DNA from: Lachnospiraceae bacterium
GTDB taxonomy: Bacteria; Bacillota; Clostridia; Lachnospirales; Lachnospiraceae
Length of the DNA stretch: 45,468 nucleotides
Direction: 5' to 3'
Assembly: GCA_015057625.1 (NCBI GenBank)
Contig: SVDZ01000018.1
Span: forward strand, 1-45,468
A model generated the notes under the pieces. The model was not told where the DNA came from and did not search any database. It saw only the letters and a program-made list of their open reading frames with translations. Made by a program: the position numbers and the translations under genes. Below are positions 1-7,912 of the stretch, one piece after another; positions within the stretch are counted from its first letter, which is position 1, and the number at the start of each line of letters is the position of its first letter.

Positions 1-426
1 ATCATCTCGGATGAGATGATTCATGCATTGAATCTGGCTGCCAAGCGTGGAGTAGATGTCAGAATCATAACGCCGGGTATACCGGATAAGAAGATTGTCT
101 ATTACGTTACCAGAAGCTATTACAGTGCATTGACGAATCATGGCATTCGCATCTACGAATGGACGCCGGGATTCTGTCACTGCAAGATGTGTGTTAGTGA
201 TGATAAAGTTGCTACGTGTGGCACCATCAATCTGGATTATCGTAGTCTGTATCATCACTTTGAAAATGGCTGCATGTACATGAATTGCCAAGCAGTAATG
301 GATACGAAACATGATTTTGCGCGCATGTTTGCAGAAGCAAGAGATGTGACCGAGGATTATATTGGCACGAAGGGCATGCTGAAGCTGGGGCAGCAGGTGT
401 TGCGACTGGTGGCAGTGTTGTTGTAG
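1..426 (+). CDS. cls: Cardiolipin synthase, C-terminal part (cut by window edge)
   Basis: This is the 3' end of a phospholipase-D-superfamily cardiolipin synthase, which condenses phosphatidylglycerol molecules in the membrane. The frame is open from base 1, so the gene starts outside the window. The second HKD catalytic motif is visible: His (codon at 178), one residue, Lys, four residues, Asp, in the context GFCHCKMCVSDD, followed by GTINLDYRSL, which is typical of bacterial Cls. The protein ends with a short hydrophobic tail, as in other Cls proteins. Nothing links it functionally to the polysaccharide genes; it looks like chromosomal flank. The family assignment rests on the motif and its surroundings and is strong. 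Confidence 0.9.
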   Translation: MISDEMIHALNLAAKRGVDVRIITPGIPDKKIVYYVTRSYYSALTNHGIRIYEWTPGFCHCKMCVSDDKVATCGTINLDYRSLYHHFENGCMYMNCQAVMDTKHDFARMFAEARDVTEDYIGTKGMLKLGQQVLRLVAVLL

Positions 427-466
427 AGTGATTGATAGGAATAAAAGAAATGGAAAGGAACCAACC

Positions 467-865
467 ATGAACAATCGAGCATATGAGAAATTTCATAAAT
501 TAATCTTAAAAATGCCAAGCTTCTTAGAGAAGGTCGTAGCCGCAATCTTATTATTGGGAGTGGTCTATAGCTGTGTTCAGCTGGCAATCCATGTATTTAC
601 CTTCCAAAGCTTAGCATTCGATGCATATGTGGAGGATATCCTATTAACTGCATTCAATGCGATTATCGTAATTGAGTTCATCCGAATGTTGATCAAGCAT
701 TCCATGAATACAATTGTGGAAGTGCTCATCTTCGCTATTGCGAGAGGCTTGGTGGTTGGACACGAAGCTCCGTTAGAAACACTTATTCGTATTGTATGTA
801 TCGGAATCTTGCTTTTGTGTCGGAAGTTCTTGTTCTATGAGTTTGATTTCCAAGAGGAAGAGTAG
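467..865 (+). CDS. PsiE-family small membrane protein
   Basis: A 132-residue protein with about four hydrophobic segments. It resembles the phosphate-starvation-inducible PsiE family, whose molecular function is unknown. The ATG at 467 is chosen because a GGAAAGGA ribosome binding site sits 7 nt upstream; an in-frame GTG at 428 lacks one. The C-terminus is acidic (ends FQEEE). It lies 40 bp after the cardiolipin synthase and 14 bp before a VOC protein, so it may be co-transcribed with them. Family assignment is from the pattern of membrane segments and general resemblance, so it is moderate. Confidence 0.6.
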   Translation: MNNRAYEKFHKLILKMPSFLEKVVAAILLLGVVYSCVQLAIHVFTFQSLAFDAYVEDILLTAFNAIIVIEFIRMLIKHSMNTIVEVLIFAIARGLVVGHEAPLETLIRIVCIGILLLCRKFLFYEFDFQEEE

Positions 866-879
866 GTGCAAAGGGGATT

Positions 880-1242
880 ATGAAATTACGAAATGTACTT
901 ATTACAACAAATGACATTCATCGTGCGAAGCAGTTCTACCATGACCTATTCGGCTTAGAGGTGCTTCTGGATAATGATGGAAATATGATTCTGACGGAAG
1001 GCCTTGTGCTACAAGATGCAACCATCTGGAAGAAGTTCTTAAATCGAGACCTTGTGTCGGAAAACAATGCAACAGAGTTGTACTTCGAGGAACGGGATAT
1101 AGAAGGATTCGTTGAAAAGCTGGAGCAACTCTATCCGGATATTCAGTACGTAAACCGTCTGATGACTCATAGTTGGGGACAGCGAGTGGTACGGTTCTAT
1201 GATTTGGATGGAAATCTGATTGAGGTGGGAACGCCGATGTGA
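880..1242 (+). CDS. VOC-superfamily (glyoxalase-fold) protein
   Basis: A 120-residue protein with the paired beta-alpha-beta-beta-beta layout of the vicinal oxygen chelate superfamily. It opens with a strand and then NDIHRAKQFYHDLFGLEV, and closes with VRFYDLDGNLIEVG, the usual C-terminal strand carrying a metal-ligand Glu (E115). The N-terminal ligand position is not a clear His, so it may not be a canonical metalloenzyme; members include glyoxalases, antibiotic-resistance proteins and dioxygenases. An AAAGGGG ribosome binding site precedes the ATG. The specific substrate cannot be told. A fragment with the same central motif lies about 140 bp downstream. Confidence 0.8.
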   Translation: MKLRNVLITTNDIHRAKQFYHDLFGLEVLLDNDGNMILTEGLVLQDATIWKKFLNRDLVSENNATELYFEERDIEGFVEKLEQLYPDIQYVNRLMTHSWGQRVVRFYDLDGNLIEVGTPM

Positions 1243-1338
1243 TGCCTGGGATGTCTTACTGGGCGGGCAGTTGAATATTATGTGGAAAAGGGATATTATA
1301 AAGTTTGTTAAATAATAACAAAGTAACAAACGGCAAAT

Positions 1339-1380
1339 AGGCAAGCGGAATCTGATGATACAGCTTGCTTGTTTGCTTTT
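1339..1380 (+). terminator. Possible weak intrinsic terminator
   Basis: AGGCAAGC (1339-1346) can pair with GCTTGCTT (1363-1370), with one G-T pair, over a 16-nt loop. Flanking CAAAC/GTTTG could extend it. The tail GTTTGCTTTT is only moderately T-rich. It would end the cls-psiE-VOC transcript. The loop is long and the tail imperfect, so confidence is low. Confidence 0.3.
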
Positions 1381-1422
1381 ACTGAGTACTACTTCGAAGG
1401 ACGCGATATTGATGATGCGTAG
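1381..1422 (+). pseudogene. Fossil fragment of a VOC gene
   Basis: Read in frame, these 14 codons give TEYYFEGRDIDDA followed by TAG. This closely matches TELYFEERDIEGF in the upstream VOC protein (codons from about 1072). No start or further similarity is visible on either side, so it looks like the remnant of a duplicated or deleted VOC gene rather than a functional ORF. Similarity was seen by eye over 13 residues only. Confidence 0.5.
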
Positions 1423-1499
1423 GGAGCCAGTTTCGGGAAAGACCACAGAAATATAACAACTACCGGAATAGTGGTCATGGGCCACCTATTTTCTTTTCA

Positions 1500-1528
1500 G
1501 ATAGTGTAATACTCTTCTATGCTATAAT
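1500..1528 (+). promoter_or_regulatory. Extended -10 promoter before the second VOC gene
   Basis: TGC followed by a perfect TATAAT at 1523-1528 forms an extended -10 element, 32 bp before the start codon. The -35 region (GATAGT around 1500-1505) is poor, which is acceptable for extended -10 promoters. It may drive both the VOC gene and the sugar transferase 13 bp after it. Confidence 0.55.
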
Positions 1529-1560
1529 ACCTCTGTCATTTATACAAAGGAACATATACA

Positions 1561-1914
1561 ATGATTCAATCCATACATCATATAGCTATAATCTCAAGCA
1601 GCGAAGCCAGCGTAGACTTCTATAAGCATCTAGGCTTCCAAGAGATTTATCGCCGAGAACGCGTGCAAGATACTATCGTGTTGTTGCAAGGCTATGGAAT
1701 CCAACTTGAGATGTTCATTGATCCAAGCCACCCTGCTAGGGCGACGGAACCGGAGAATATCGGATTGCGGCATCTTGCACTACAAGTGGATAATATCGAA
1801 CAAACAGCAGAAGAACTGCAACAGGAAATTGGTCCGATTCAGACAGACTGGGTTGGAATACGATATGCCTATACCTGGGACCCAGATGGACTCCCTATAG
1901 AATTACACGAATAG
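1561..1914 (+). CDS. Glyoxalase I-like VOC metalloprotein
   Basis: A 117-residue VOC protein resembling the lactoylglutathione lyase/SMU1112c group. All four usual metal-ligand positions can be read: H7 (in SIHHIAI), E50 (in IQLEMF), H71 (in GLRHLAL) and E114 (in LPIELHE). This suggests an active metal site, unlike its upstream VOC neighbour. An AAAGGAA ribosome binding site is about 10 nt before the ATG, and a good -10 element lies just upstream. It sits directly before the initiating sugar transferase, but such genes are often incidental neighbours. Substrate is unknown. Confidence 0.8.
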   Translation: MIQSIHHIAIISSSEASVDFYKHLGFQEIYRRERVQDTIVLLQGYGIQLEMFIDPSHPARATEPENIGLRHLALQVDNIEQTAEELQQEIGPIQTDWVGIRYAYTWDPDGLPIELHE

Positions 1915-1927
1915 AAAAGGAACTGAC

Positions 1928-2764
1928 ATGATTATCATATATATATTATTTGCCATCATAGCAATATTGATTCTTCTTGCAATCATTAAGAAGCCGGCAT
2001 CTGTTTATGCTAATAATCCAGCAGAGCAGAATCCAATGGAAGGAAAGACAGTAGTCTTCGTAGAAGATGCTAGTGAGAAGGCAAATGCAGACGGAGTATG
2101 CGGACATCTGGAGATGACCGGAGAGAGTACACATCATCCGGGATTCTATGAAAAGGTGGTAAAGCGAGCGCTGGATGTTATCTTATCCCTCTGTGGATTA
2201 ATTATCTTAAGTCCAGTATTTTTAGTACTAAGCTTATGGATTCTGATAGATGATCCGGGTCCTATTCTGTTTACTCAGAAGCGCTTAGGAAAAAATAAGC
2301 AATACTTCAAGCTGCACAAATTTCGTTCCATGAAGATGGCAACGCCACATGACCGCCCAACACATATGTTGGATAATCCGGAGCAGTGGATAACAAAGAG
2401 TGGAAAATTTATGCGCTCCCATTCTTTGGATGAGTTGCCACAGATTTGGGATATTTTCATTGGCAACATGAGTGTGATTGGTCCAAGACCAGGCCTATGG
2501 AATCAGGATTTGCTTACAGCAGAACGTGATAAATACCATGCGAATGAGATTAAACCGGGATTAACGGGATGGGCCCAGATTAATGGACGAGATGAGTTAG
2601 AGATCCCTGAAAAGGCTAAGATAGATGGCTATTATGCAGAAGCATTGTGTTCAGGCAAAGGATTCGGTATAGATATATGTTGCTTTTTATACTCACTTGG
2701 TGTGTTCCGAGGCGATAAAAGTGTTATTGAAGGCGGTACTGGAAGTATACATAAACTGAAGTAA
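1928..2764 (+). CDS. Undecaprenyl-phosphate sugar phosphotransferase (initiating transferase)
   Basis: A 278-residue bacterial sugar transferase (PF02397 type) that would move a sugar-1-phosphate from a UDP-sugar to undecaprenyl phosphate in the cytoplasmic membrane, starting repeat-unit assembly. An N-terminal membrane segment (residues 2-20) is followed by a polar linker of about 55 residues. The catalytic domain (about 75-270) contains a membrane re-entrant hydrophobic stretch at 82-107, the KFRSM motif near 131, SLDELPQIWDIFIGNMS and IGPRPG, and ends in KPGLTGWAQINGRDELEI. It lacks the large CoA-binding-like N-terminal domain of WbaP/WcaJ enzymes. Good AAAGGAAC ribosome binding site. Given the CapD/PglF dehydratase and the 4-keto reductases in this locus, a 2,6-dideoxy-HexNAc such as QuiNAc or FucNAc is a plausible first sugar; this is inference. 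Confidence 0.9.
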   Translation: MIIIYILFAIIAILILLAIIKKPASVYANNPAEQNPMEGKTVVFVEDASEKANADGVCGHLEMTGESTHHPGFYEKVVKRALDVILSLCGLIILSPVFLVLSLWILIDDPGPILFTQKRLGKNKQYFKLHKFRSMKMATPHDRPTHMLDNPEQWITKSGKFMRSHSLDELPQIWDIFIGNMSVIGPRPGLWNQDLLTAERDKYHANEIKPGLTGWAQINGRDELEIPEKAKIDGYYAEALCSGKGFGIDICCFLYSLGVFRGDKSVIEGGTGSIHKLK

Positions 2765-2793
2765 TATTAAGAGTAGAGAAATAGGCATTATGT

Positions 2794-2826
2794 GAAGGTG
2801 GCAGAGAATGCCACCTTCTTCTTTAT
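2794..2826 (+). terminator. Intrinsic terminator after the sugar transferase
   Basis: GAAGGTGGCA (2794-2803) and TGCCACCTTC (2809-2818) form a perfect 10-bp stem with a 5-nt loop, followed by TTCTTTAT. It lies 30 bp after the stop codon and ends the left-flank transcript. Confidence 0.85.
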
Positions 2827-2901
2827 GATACGGATTCAGGTGTAGGAGGGAGGAGATTGGCTTTATCAAGCTTAGCAAATTTGATATGAGAAATTATAAA
2901 T

Positions 2902-2930
2902 GTATATTATATAATTAGGTATGTTATAAT
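2902..2930 (+). promoter_or_regulatory. Probable main promoter of the polysaccharide operon
   Basis: TG, one base, then TATAAT at 2925-2930 makes an extended -10 element inside a very AT-rich stretch; no good -35 is seen 17 bp upstream. A second candidate, TTGACA at 2937-2942 with TATTCA 18 bp later, is also possible but sits very near the start codon. It lies between the terminator and the first gene of a long unidirectional gene series. Confidence 0.55.
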
Positions 2931-2982
2931 GTCTTTTTGACAGAACGTGCTTAAAATCCGTATTCAAGTTAGGAGATAATAA

Positions 2983-4047
2983 TTGATAGTGCTTTTATTT
3001 GTCTTGCCTTTTTTTGTCGGGGGAGTATTCAAAGACGAGAAAAGATTTGTTGAACGATATGTTAAGGGGGCAATGTTTGAATTAGCTATTTGGGGGATGT
3101 GTTATTATGTTGTACTGCTTGTAATGCGAACTAATTCGTTGAAGGTCCTTTCGGTACTCTATGAAATTGTTGTATGTCCCTTTGTAGTAGTAGGAATATG
3201 GAAAACAATATGTAAGCGCGGTTATTTTAAGTATTGGTTGAATCGCTTTTCTGTATATTATAAATCAAATAGGGTTATTTTTTTATGCTTGACCGTGCTT
3301 GTTTTTTATCAATTAGTTCGTATAGGTATAGGTATGCCTTTTCAAGCACGGGATTTAATAGCGTATGATCCCCTTGTTACACGAATGGTTGAGTCTGGTT
3401 TAATATACGCGCCTCCAGCGTCGGACTTTTTTATACCAGAACAGTTAGTGAGCATTTCTTCAAAGTATATTACAACACCATGGTATGTATATGAAGCGTT
3501 TTGGGCGCAGTTATTAAATGTACATTCGTTAATTGTTAGCAAAACTCTCATACCTATCTATATACTTTTGCTTACGTATCTATCTCTATGGTTGCTCTCT
3601 GGTGAGTTCTTTAGGGAAAACTTGGAAAAGAAGCTTCTTTTTGTCCTTTTTTGTGGACTGATGTTTGAAGGCCGACTGATTTTTGGTGAGCAATCTGCAT
3701 ATGTTTTGGTGTGGCCTTCCTGGGGAAAATCTGTGGCATCTACAATTGGGTGTACCCTCTTGTTGACGTGGTTTATTAGAAACATGAAAGTGGAATCTCT
3801 GAACTGTCAAGATATTTTATGGTTAGCAATCTTTTCGTTGTCAGGAGCGTTTACAACTGCTGCGGCAATTATGGTTTTTCCAATAGAGTTGGGTACTCTT
3901 TCATTTGTTTATTGGTTACAGAAGAAAGAATCTCGTGTGCTAATTGTTGGATTGATTGGAATACTGCCATGTGTTTTTCAATTAGTACTATTGTTTGTTT
4001 ATGAAAAAGGATTATTAACTAATTGGCTTTTGGGATCTGGGACATGA
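2983..4047 (+). CDS. DUF6077-like membrane protein, N-terminal half
   Basis: A 354-residue polytopic membrane protein. The TTG start is supported by AGGAG 7 nt upstream. Hydrophobic segments alternate with a loop containing FQARDLIAYDPLVTR (D124, D129), then a PWYVYEAFWAQLLNVHSLIVSKTLIP segment of the kind seen in DUF6077 proteins, which are thought to have a GT-C-like glycosyltransferase fold. Family members as I recall them are about 600 residues in one chain; here the frame ends after 354 residues and the C-terminal half continues in another frame, with stop and next start overlapping as ATGA. It may be a frameshifted gene or a true two-gene arrangement. Role is probably transfer of a sugar outside the membrane, or unknown. 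Confidence 0.65.
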   Translation: MIVLLFVLPFFVGGVFKDEKRFVERYVKGAMFELAIWGMCYYVVLLVMRTNSLKVLSVLYEIVVCPFVVVGIWKTICKRGYFKYWLNRFSVYYKSNRVIFLCLTVLVFYQLVRIGIGMPFQARDLIAYDPLVTRMVESGLIYAPPASDFFIPEQLVSISSKYITTPWYVYEAFWAQLLNVHSLIVSKTLIPIYILLLTYLSLWLLSGEFFRENLEKKLLFVLFCGLMFEGRLIFGEQSAYVLVWPSWGKSVASTIGCTLLLTWFIRNMKVESLNCQDILWLAIFSLSGAFTTAAAIMVFPIELGTLSFVYWLQKKESRVLIVGLIGILPCVFQLVLLFVYEKGLLTNWLLGSGT

Positions 4048-4760
4048 TTAATGATTTGTTATCTGTGCATACAGTTTTTTGGGTTAATTCAGGGTGGTTT
4101 GTATTATATCTTATTCCATGTTTTGCCTTTTTGTACAAACGTCATAGATTTGACATTACCTTTCGATGTTTAGGAACAGCAATGCTTTTGGTTATTGTAT
4201 TAATGTATAACCCGTTTACAGTGTTTTTTCTTAAGAAATATATGTATGGATACATAGAGTATTCTAGAATTGGATGGAGTTTATTGCTGATTCCAGTGAT
4301 ATCCTTATATTTCATGAGCATTTATAGTGCAAGAAAAAAACATCTTATTGTGTTAGGGGGACTGCTGCTTCTTTTAACGTGTAAGAATGGTCTATACTAC
4401 AGAATACCGGAGAATTCCTACAAGGTAAGTCAGGAAGCAGTAGAGATTGTTGAAATAATGGATGAGAATAAGCTGGGGGATGATAAATCTATCCCTATCG
4501 CATATTTATGTCCGATTACATCTAATTTAACGAGCAATATGACGCATTATGATGAAGTGTACTATGGATTAAGCTCTTATACGTCAAGATATTATGTCTT
4601 AATTACATTGGGAAACATTGACAAAATAAAGGCGGGGTATGATTTGCCATATGTTGTTATATGTAAAGATGATGACACGTTATGGCTTGAGAAAAATGGT
4701 TACATATTAGAAGGTGAAACTGAAACAACAAAAGTGTATAAACATTATACTATTGAATAA
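4044..4760 (+). CDS. DUF6077-like membrane protein, C-terminal half
   Basis: A 238-residue protein from the ATG that overlaps the previous stop (ATGA). The frame is open slightly further upstream, with a TTG at 4023. Three or four membrane segments are followed by a soluble tail of about 110 residues. The stretch MYNPFTVFFLKKYMYGYIEYSRIGW and then a LLLIPVISLYF helix matches the pattern of the C-terminal part of DUF6077 proteins (NP..., then R-x-x-W and a P-containing helix). It has no N-terminal half of its own, so it most likely works with, or was once fused to, the preceding protein. A similar two-gene arrangement occurs near the right end of the window. Confidence 0.6.
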   Translation: MINDLLSVHTVFWVNSGWFVLYLIPCFAFLYKRHRFDITFRCLGTAMLLVIVLMYNPFTVFFLKKYMYGYIEYSRIGWSLLLIPVISLYFMSIYSARKKHLIVLGGLLLLLTCKNGLYYRIPENSYKVSQEAVEIVEIMDENKLGDDKSIPIAYLCPITSNLTSNMTHYDEVYYGLSSYTSRYYVLITLGNIDKIKAGYDLPYVVICKDDDTLWLEKNGYILEGETETTKVYKHYTIE

Positions 4761-4789
4761 TAATCTATTAAAAAAAGGACATTCATATT

Positions 4790-6010
4790 ATGAGGCATAT
4801 TTTGATTGTTTCGCAGTATTTTTTCCCGGAGAGTTTTCGAATCAATGATGTAGCGAAGGAATGGGTGAAGCGAGGCAATAAAGTGACTGTGGTGACCGGT
4901 ATCCCGAATTATCCACAGGGGCAGTATTTTGAAGGGTATGATAAGAAAAATCGGAGAAGAGAGACATGGGAAGGTGTTGATATAATTCGGTTACCCATTC
5001 GCCCAAGAAAAAGTGGATCATGGAATTTGGCGGTGAATTATTTATCATTTGTTTTTCAGGGACGCAAATGGATTAAACAGACTAATATAAAAGCAGATAT
5101 TGTTTTTACCTATGAAGTATCACCCATGACGCAAGCATTGATTGGTGTGTGGTATGCTCAAAAATGTAAGATTCCACATATTTTGCATGTTACTGATTTA
5201 TGGCCGGAGAATGTTGAAATAATTACAGGTATACATAGTAAGTTCGTTCTGGCCCCTATACAGTGGATGGTAGATTACATCTATAAGCGATCGGCAAGGA
5301 TTTTGACATCATCTCGAAGCTTCATAGATGCTGTTAAATGCAGAGGAGTTCTCGAAAGTAAGATAGATTTTTGGCCGCATTATGCGGAGGACTTTTATCA
5401 ACCATTGGAGAGGGAGCCACTCCCTGATTTTTCAGATGATGGCTCTTTCAATGTTGTTTTTGCGGGGAATATCGGTTATGCACAAGGGTTAGGATTACTA
5501 CCCGAAGTCGCAATTCGGTTAAGAGAAAAGAACAAACGTGTTCATTTTACAATTATTGGTGATGGAAGATTTAAGTCAGAATTAGAAAGAATGATTCATG
5601 AAAAGAATTTGGAAGATTATTTCGTTATTCTTGGAAGGAAACCGGCAGAAGAGATACCAAAGTATTTGGCTTATGCAGATGCTTTACTGATTTCGCTCTC
5701 TAGAAGTAAGGTCTTTTCAATTACAATTCCGGCGAAGACTCAATCGTGTTTGGCTTGTGGAAAGCCAGTTTTAGTTTCTGCTGATGGTGAAGTTCAGGAT
5801 ATCATTATTGAGGCTAATGCAGGGTTGGCAAGTGCAGCCGAAGATGCTAGTGGACTTACAGAGAATATAGTGCGAATGATTGACATGCCACAAGGTGAAT
5901 TACACCTTATGGGTGAAAATGCATTGAAGTACTCGAAGATTAATTTTGGAAAGAATGAATTGTTAGATAAACTTGATAGGATAATGGACGAGGAGATAGA
6001 AAATGTCTAG
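4790..6010 (+). CDS. wbuB: GT4 glycosyltransferase, WbuB-like
   Basis: A 406-residue GT-B glycosyltransferase of the WbuB/WcaI type, which transfers 2-acetamido-2,6-dideoxy-L-hexoses in O-antigen synthesis. The N-terminal signature ILIVSQYFFPESFRINDVA, then VTGIPNYPQGQYFEGY and HVTDLWPENVEIITG, is characteristic. The C-terminal donor domain has VFAGNIGYAQGL and SITIPAKTQSCLACGKPVL. It overlaps the fnlA-like gene by 8 bp, and the three following genes encode a UDP-L-HexNAc pathway, so its donor is probably that sugar (L-QuiNAc or L-FucNAc). AAAGGAC ribosome binding site precedes the ATG. Confidence 0.85.
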   Translation: MRHILIVSQYFFPESFRINDVAKEWVKRGNKVTVVTGIPNYPQGQYFEGYDKKNRRRETWEGVDIIRLPIRPRKSGSWNLAVNYLSFVFQGRKWIKQTNIKADIVFTYEVSPMTQALIGVWYAQKCKIPHILHVTDLWPENVEIITGIHSKFVLAPIQWMVDYIYKRSARILTSSRSFIDAVKCRGVLESKIDFWPHYAEDFYQPLEREPLPDFSDDGSFNVVFAGNIGYAQGLGLLPEVAIRLREKNKRVHFTIIGDGRFKSELERMIHEKNLEDYFVILGRKPAEEIPKYLAYADALLISLSRSKVFSITIPAKTQSCLACGKPVLVSADGEVQDIIIEANAGLASAAEDASGLTENIVRMIDMPQGELHLMGENALKYSKINFGKNELLDKLDRIMDEEIENV

Positions 6011-7040
6011 TTTTAATAATGCAACACTTTTAATAACTGGGGGAACGGGCTCATTTGGAAACACTGTATTAAAGCATTTTTTAACGTCAGATATTGGCCA
6101 AATTAGAATCTTTTCAAGAGATGAGAAGAAGCAGGACGATATGCGACACGAATTACAGGCAAAGTATCCGGATTATGCTTCTAAAGTGAAGTTTTATATT
6201 GGTGATGTCAGGGATATTCAATCTATAAGAGACGCTATGCCAGGGGTCGATTACATTTTTCATGCAGCGGCATTGAAACAAGTTCCATCTTGTGAGTTTT
6301 TTCCAATGCAAGCGGTTAAAACGAATATTGAGGGTACCGATAATATGCTCCATGCTGCTATTGAAGCCCGGGTGAAGAAAGTTGTATGCCTGAGTACGGA
6401 TAAAGCTGCATATCCAATCAATGCTATGGGAATAAGTAAGGCAATGATGGAACACGTTATTACAGCAAATGCTCGTGTTGCAGCAGAACAAGGTAATACA
6501 GTCATTTGTTGTACTAGATATGGTAACGTTATGTGTTCACGTGGTTCTGTTATTCCGCTCTTTGTCGAGCAGATTAAGAGTGGTAATCCTATCACGATTA
6601 CTAATCCAGATATGACAAGATTCTTGATGAATCTTGATGAGGCGGTTGACCTTGTCGAGTTTGCGTTTAAACATGCAAATCCAGGGGATTTATTTGTTCA
6701 AAAGGCGGACGCAAGCACGATTGGTGACTTGGCCAAGGCTGTTCAACAATTATTCGGAGATACAGGAACTAGAATAATTGGAACGCGTCACGGAGAAAAG
6801 TTATATGAAACACTTTTGACCATGGAAGAAAGATTAAGAGCGGAAGATATGGGTGATTATTTCCGTGTATCGGCGGACAATCGAGACTTAAACTACGATA
6901 AATATTTTGTGAAAGGAGAAGTGCAAACTCAGGCAAATGAAGCTTATACCAGTCACAATACAGTAAGGTTAGATGTGGATGGTACAATTAAGAAATTGTT
7001 AACTACAGATTTTGTGCGTGAAGAATTGGAGTTGCGATGA
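6003..7040 (+). CDS. fnlA: UDP-GlcNAc 4,6-dehydratase/5-epimerase (FnlA/CapE type)
   Basis: A 345-residue extended SDR. It would convert UDP-GlcNAc to UDP-2-acetamido-2,6-dideoxy-L-arabino-hexos-4-ulose, the first step toward UDP-L-FucNAc, UDP-L-QuiNAc or UDP-L-RhaNAc. The NAD-binding loop TGGTGSFG is at 13-20. The active-site region LSTDKAAYPINAMGISK gives D133/K134, M142 at the position usually held by Tyr, and K146, exactly the CapE/FnlA arrangement. The C-terminal segment GTRHGEKLYETLLTMEE is also family-typical. AGGAG lies 7 nt before the ATG, and it overlaps both neighbours by a few bases, showing tight coupling. Confidence 0.9.
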   Translation: MSSFNNATLLITGGTGSFGNTVLKHFLTSDIGQIRIFSRDEKKQDDMRHELQAKYPDYASKVKFYIGDVRDIQSIRDAMPGVDYIFHAAALKQVPSCEFFPMQAVKTNIEGTDNMLHAAIEARVKKVVCLSTDKAAYPINAMGISKAMMEHVITANARVAAEQGNTVICCTRYGNVMCSRGSVIPLFVEQIKSGNPITITNPDMTRFLMNLDEAVDLVEFAFKHANPGDLFVQKADASTIGDLAKAVQQLFGDTGTRIIGTRHGEKLYETLLTMEERLRAEDMGDYFRVSADNRDLNYDKYFVKGEVQTQANEAYTSHNTVRLDVDGTIKKLLTTDFVREELELR

Positions 7041-7897
7041 TGAAGTTTTTGGTGCTTGGATGTAATGGTATGGCAGGCCATACTATAGGCCTGTATTTAA
7101 AAGAGCGCGGGAACAAGGTAGATGGATTTGCTAGAAGAGAGAACCCTTTATTTAGTACTCATGTAGGCGACGCAAGGGATTTATCATATTTACAAGAGAT
7201 AATTGTAAATGGTAAGTATACTGCAGTTATTAACTGTATTGGTATACTAAATGCATTTGCGGAGAATGATCATGAGGCAGCAACATTCCTAAATTCATAC
7301 TTGCCGCACTTTCTTGAGAAGATAACGAGTAATACAGACACTCGTGTCATTCATATAAGCACAGACTGTGTTTTTAGTGGTAAAAGGGGAAATTATTCTG
7401 AAATGGATTTCCCAGATGGGGAAACATTTTACGATCGTTCCAAGGCATTGGGGGAACTTATTAATGATAAAGATTTGACGATAAGATCCTCAATTATTGG
7501 CCCAGATTTAAATCCAAATGGAATAGGCTTATTTAATTGGTTTATGCAGCAAGATGGGCCTATAAAAGGATTCTCTCGAGCAATATGGACAGGGCAGACA
7601 ACACTTCAGCTTGCAAAGTCAATTGAAGAGGCAATCCATCAAGATGCACATGGATTATATAATTTGGTCCCGAATACTAGTATTAATAAATATGAATTAC
7701 TGTGTTTACTTAATAAGTATTTTAGAAATAATGCTGTGGAAATTGTTCCGGATGACAATTTTGTCGTGGACAAAAGTCTAGTACGCAAAAACTTTTCTCT
7801 GTTGGATTACACGGTTCCTGATTACGAGCAGCAGGTGGTAGAGCTATTTGATTGGGTGTTACGCTATAAGTCTCTTTATAATCATTACAAGCTATAA
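7037..7897 (+). CDS. RmlD-like nucleotide-sugar reductase (QnlA/WbvR type)
   Basis: A 286-residue SDR resembling RmlD. It would reduce the 4-keto group made by the FnlA-type enzyme. It has the GCNGMAG nucleotide-binding loop (8-14), HISTDCVFSG at 106-115 and the Y132-x3-K136 catalytic pair (FYDRSK). The usual partner in UDP-L-FucNAc synthesis, CapF/FnlB, is about 370 residues and carries a C-terminal cupin that epimerises C3. That cupin is absent here; the protein ends about 15 residues after the SDR fold. The characterised Vibrio cholerae O37 enzyme WbvR is also RmlD-like and leads to UDP-L-RhaNAc and then UDP-L-QuiNAc. Overlaps the upstream gene as ATGA. Confidence 0.8.
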   Translation: MMKFLVLGCNGMAGHTIGLYLKERGNKVDGFARRENPLFSTHVGDARDLSYLQEIIVNGKYTAVINCIGILNAFAENDHEAATFLNSYLPHFLEKITSNTDTRVIHISTDCVFSGKRGNYSEMDFPDGETFYDRSKALGELINDKDLTIRSSIIGPDLNPNGIGLFNWFMQQDGPIKGFSRAIWTGQTTLQLAKSIEEAIHQDAHGLYNLVPNTSINKYELLCLLNKYFRNNAVEIVPDDNFVVDKSLVRKNFSLLDYTVPDYEQQVVELFDWVLRYKSLYNHYKL

Positions 7898-7912
7898 GAA
7901 GAGGAGCTATTT

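Larger units (their letters stand above)
1243..1560. other. 318-bp gap between the two VOC genes
   Basis: No intact gene is present. From left to right it holds a possible weak terminator hairpin, a short fragment resembling the centre of the upstream VOC gene, and an extended -10 promoter for the next gene. Each is listed separately. Confidence 0.6.

Noticed and set aside
1039..1485. A 148-codon minus-strand frame across the VOC gene and following gap
   Set aside because: It runs opposite a well-supported gene and has no recognisable domain.
4021..4047. Programmed -1 ribosomal frameshifting joining the two DUF6077-like halves
   Set aside because: The zero-frame codons around CTTTTGGG do not form an X-XXY-YYZ slippery heptamer, and no clear downstream pseudoknot was seen; an indel or a true two-gene form is more likely.
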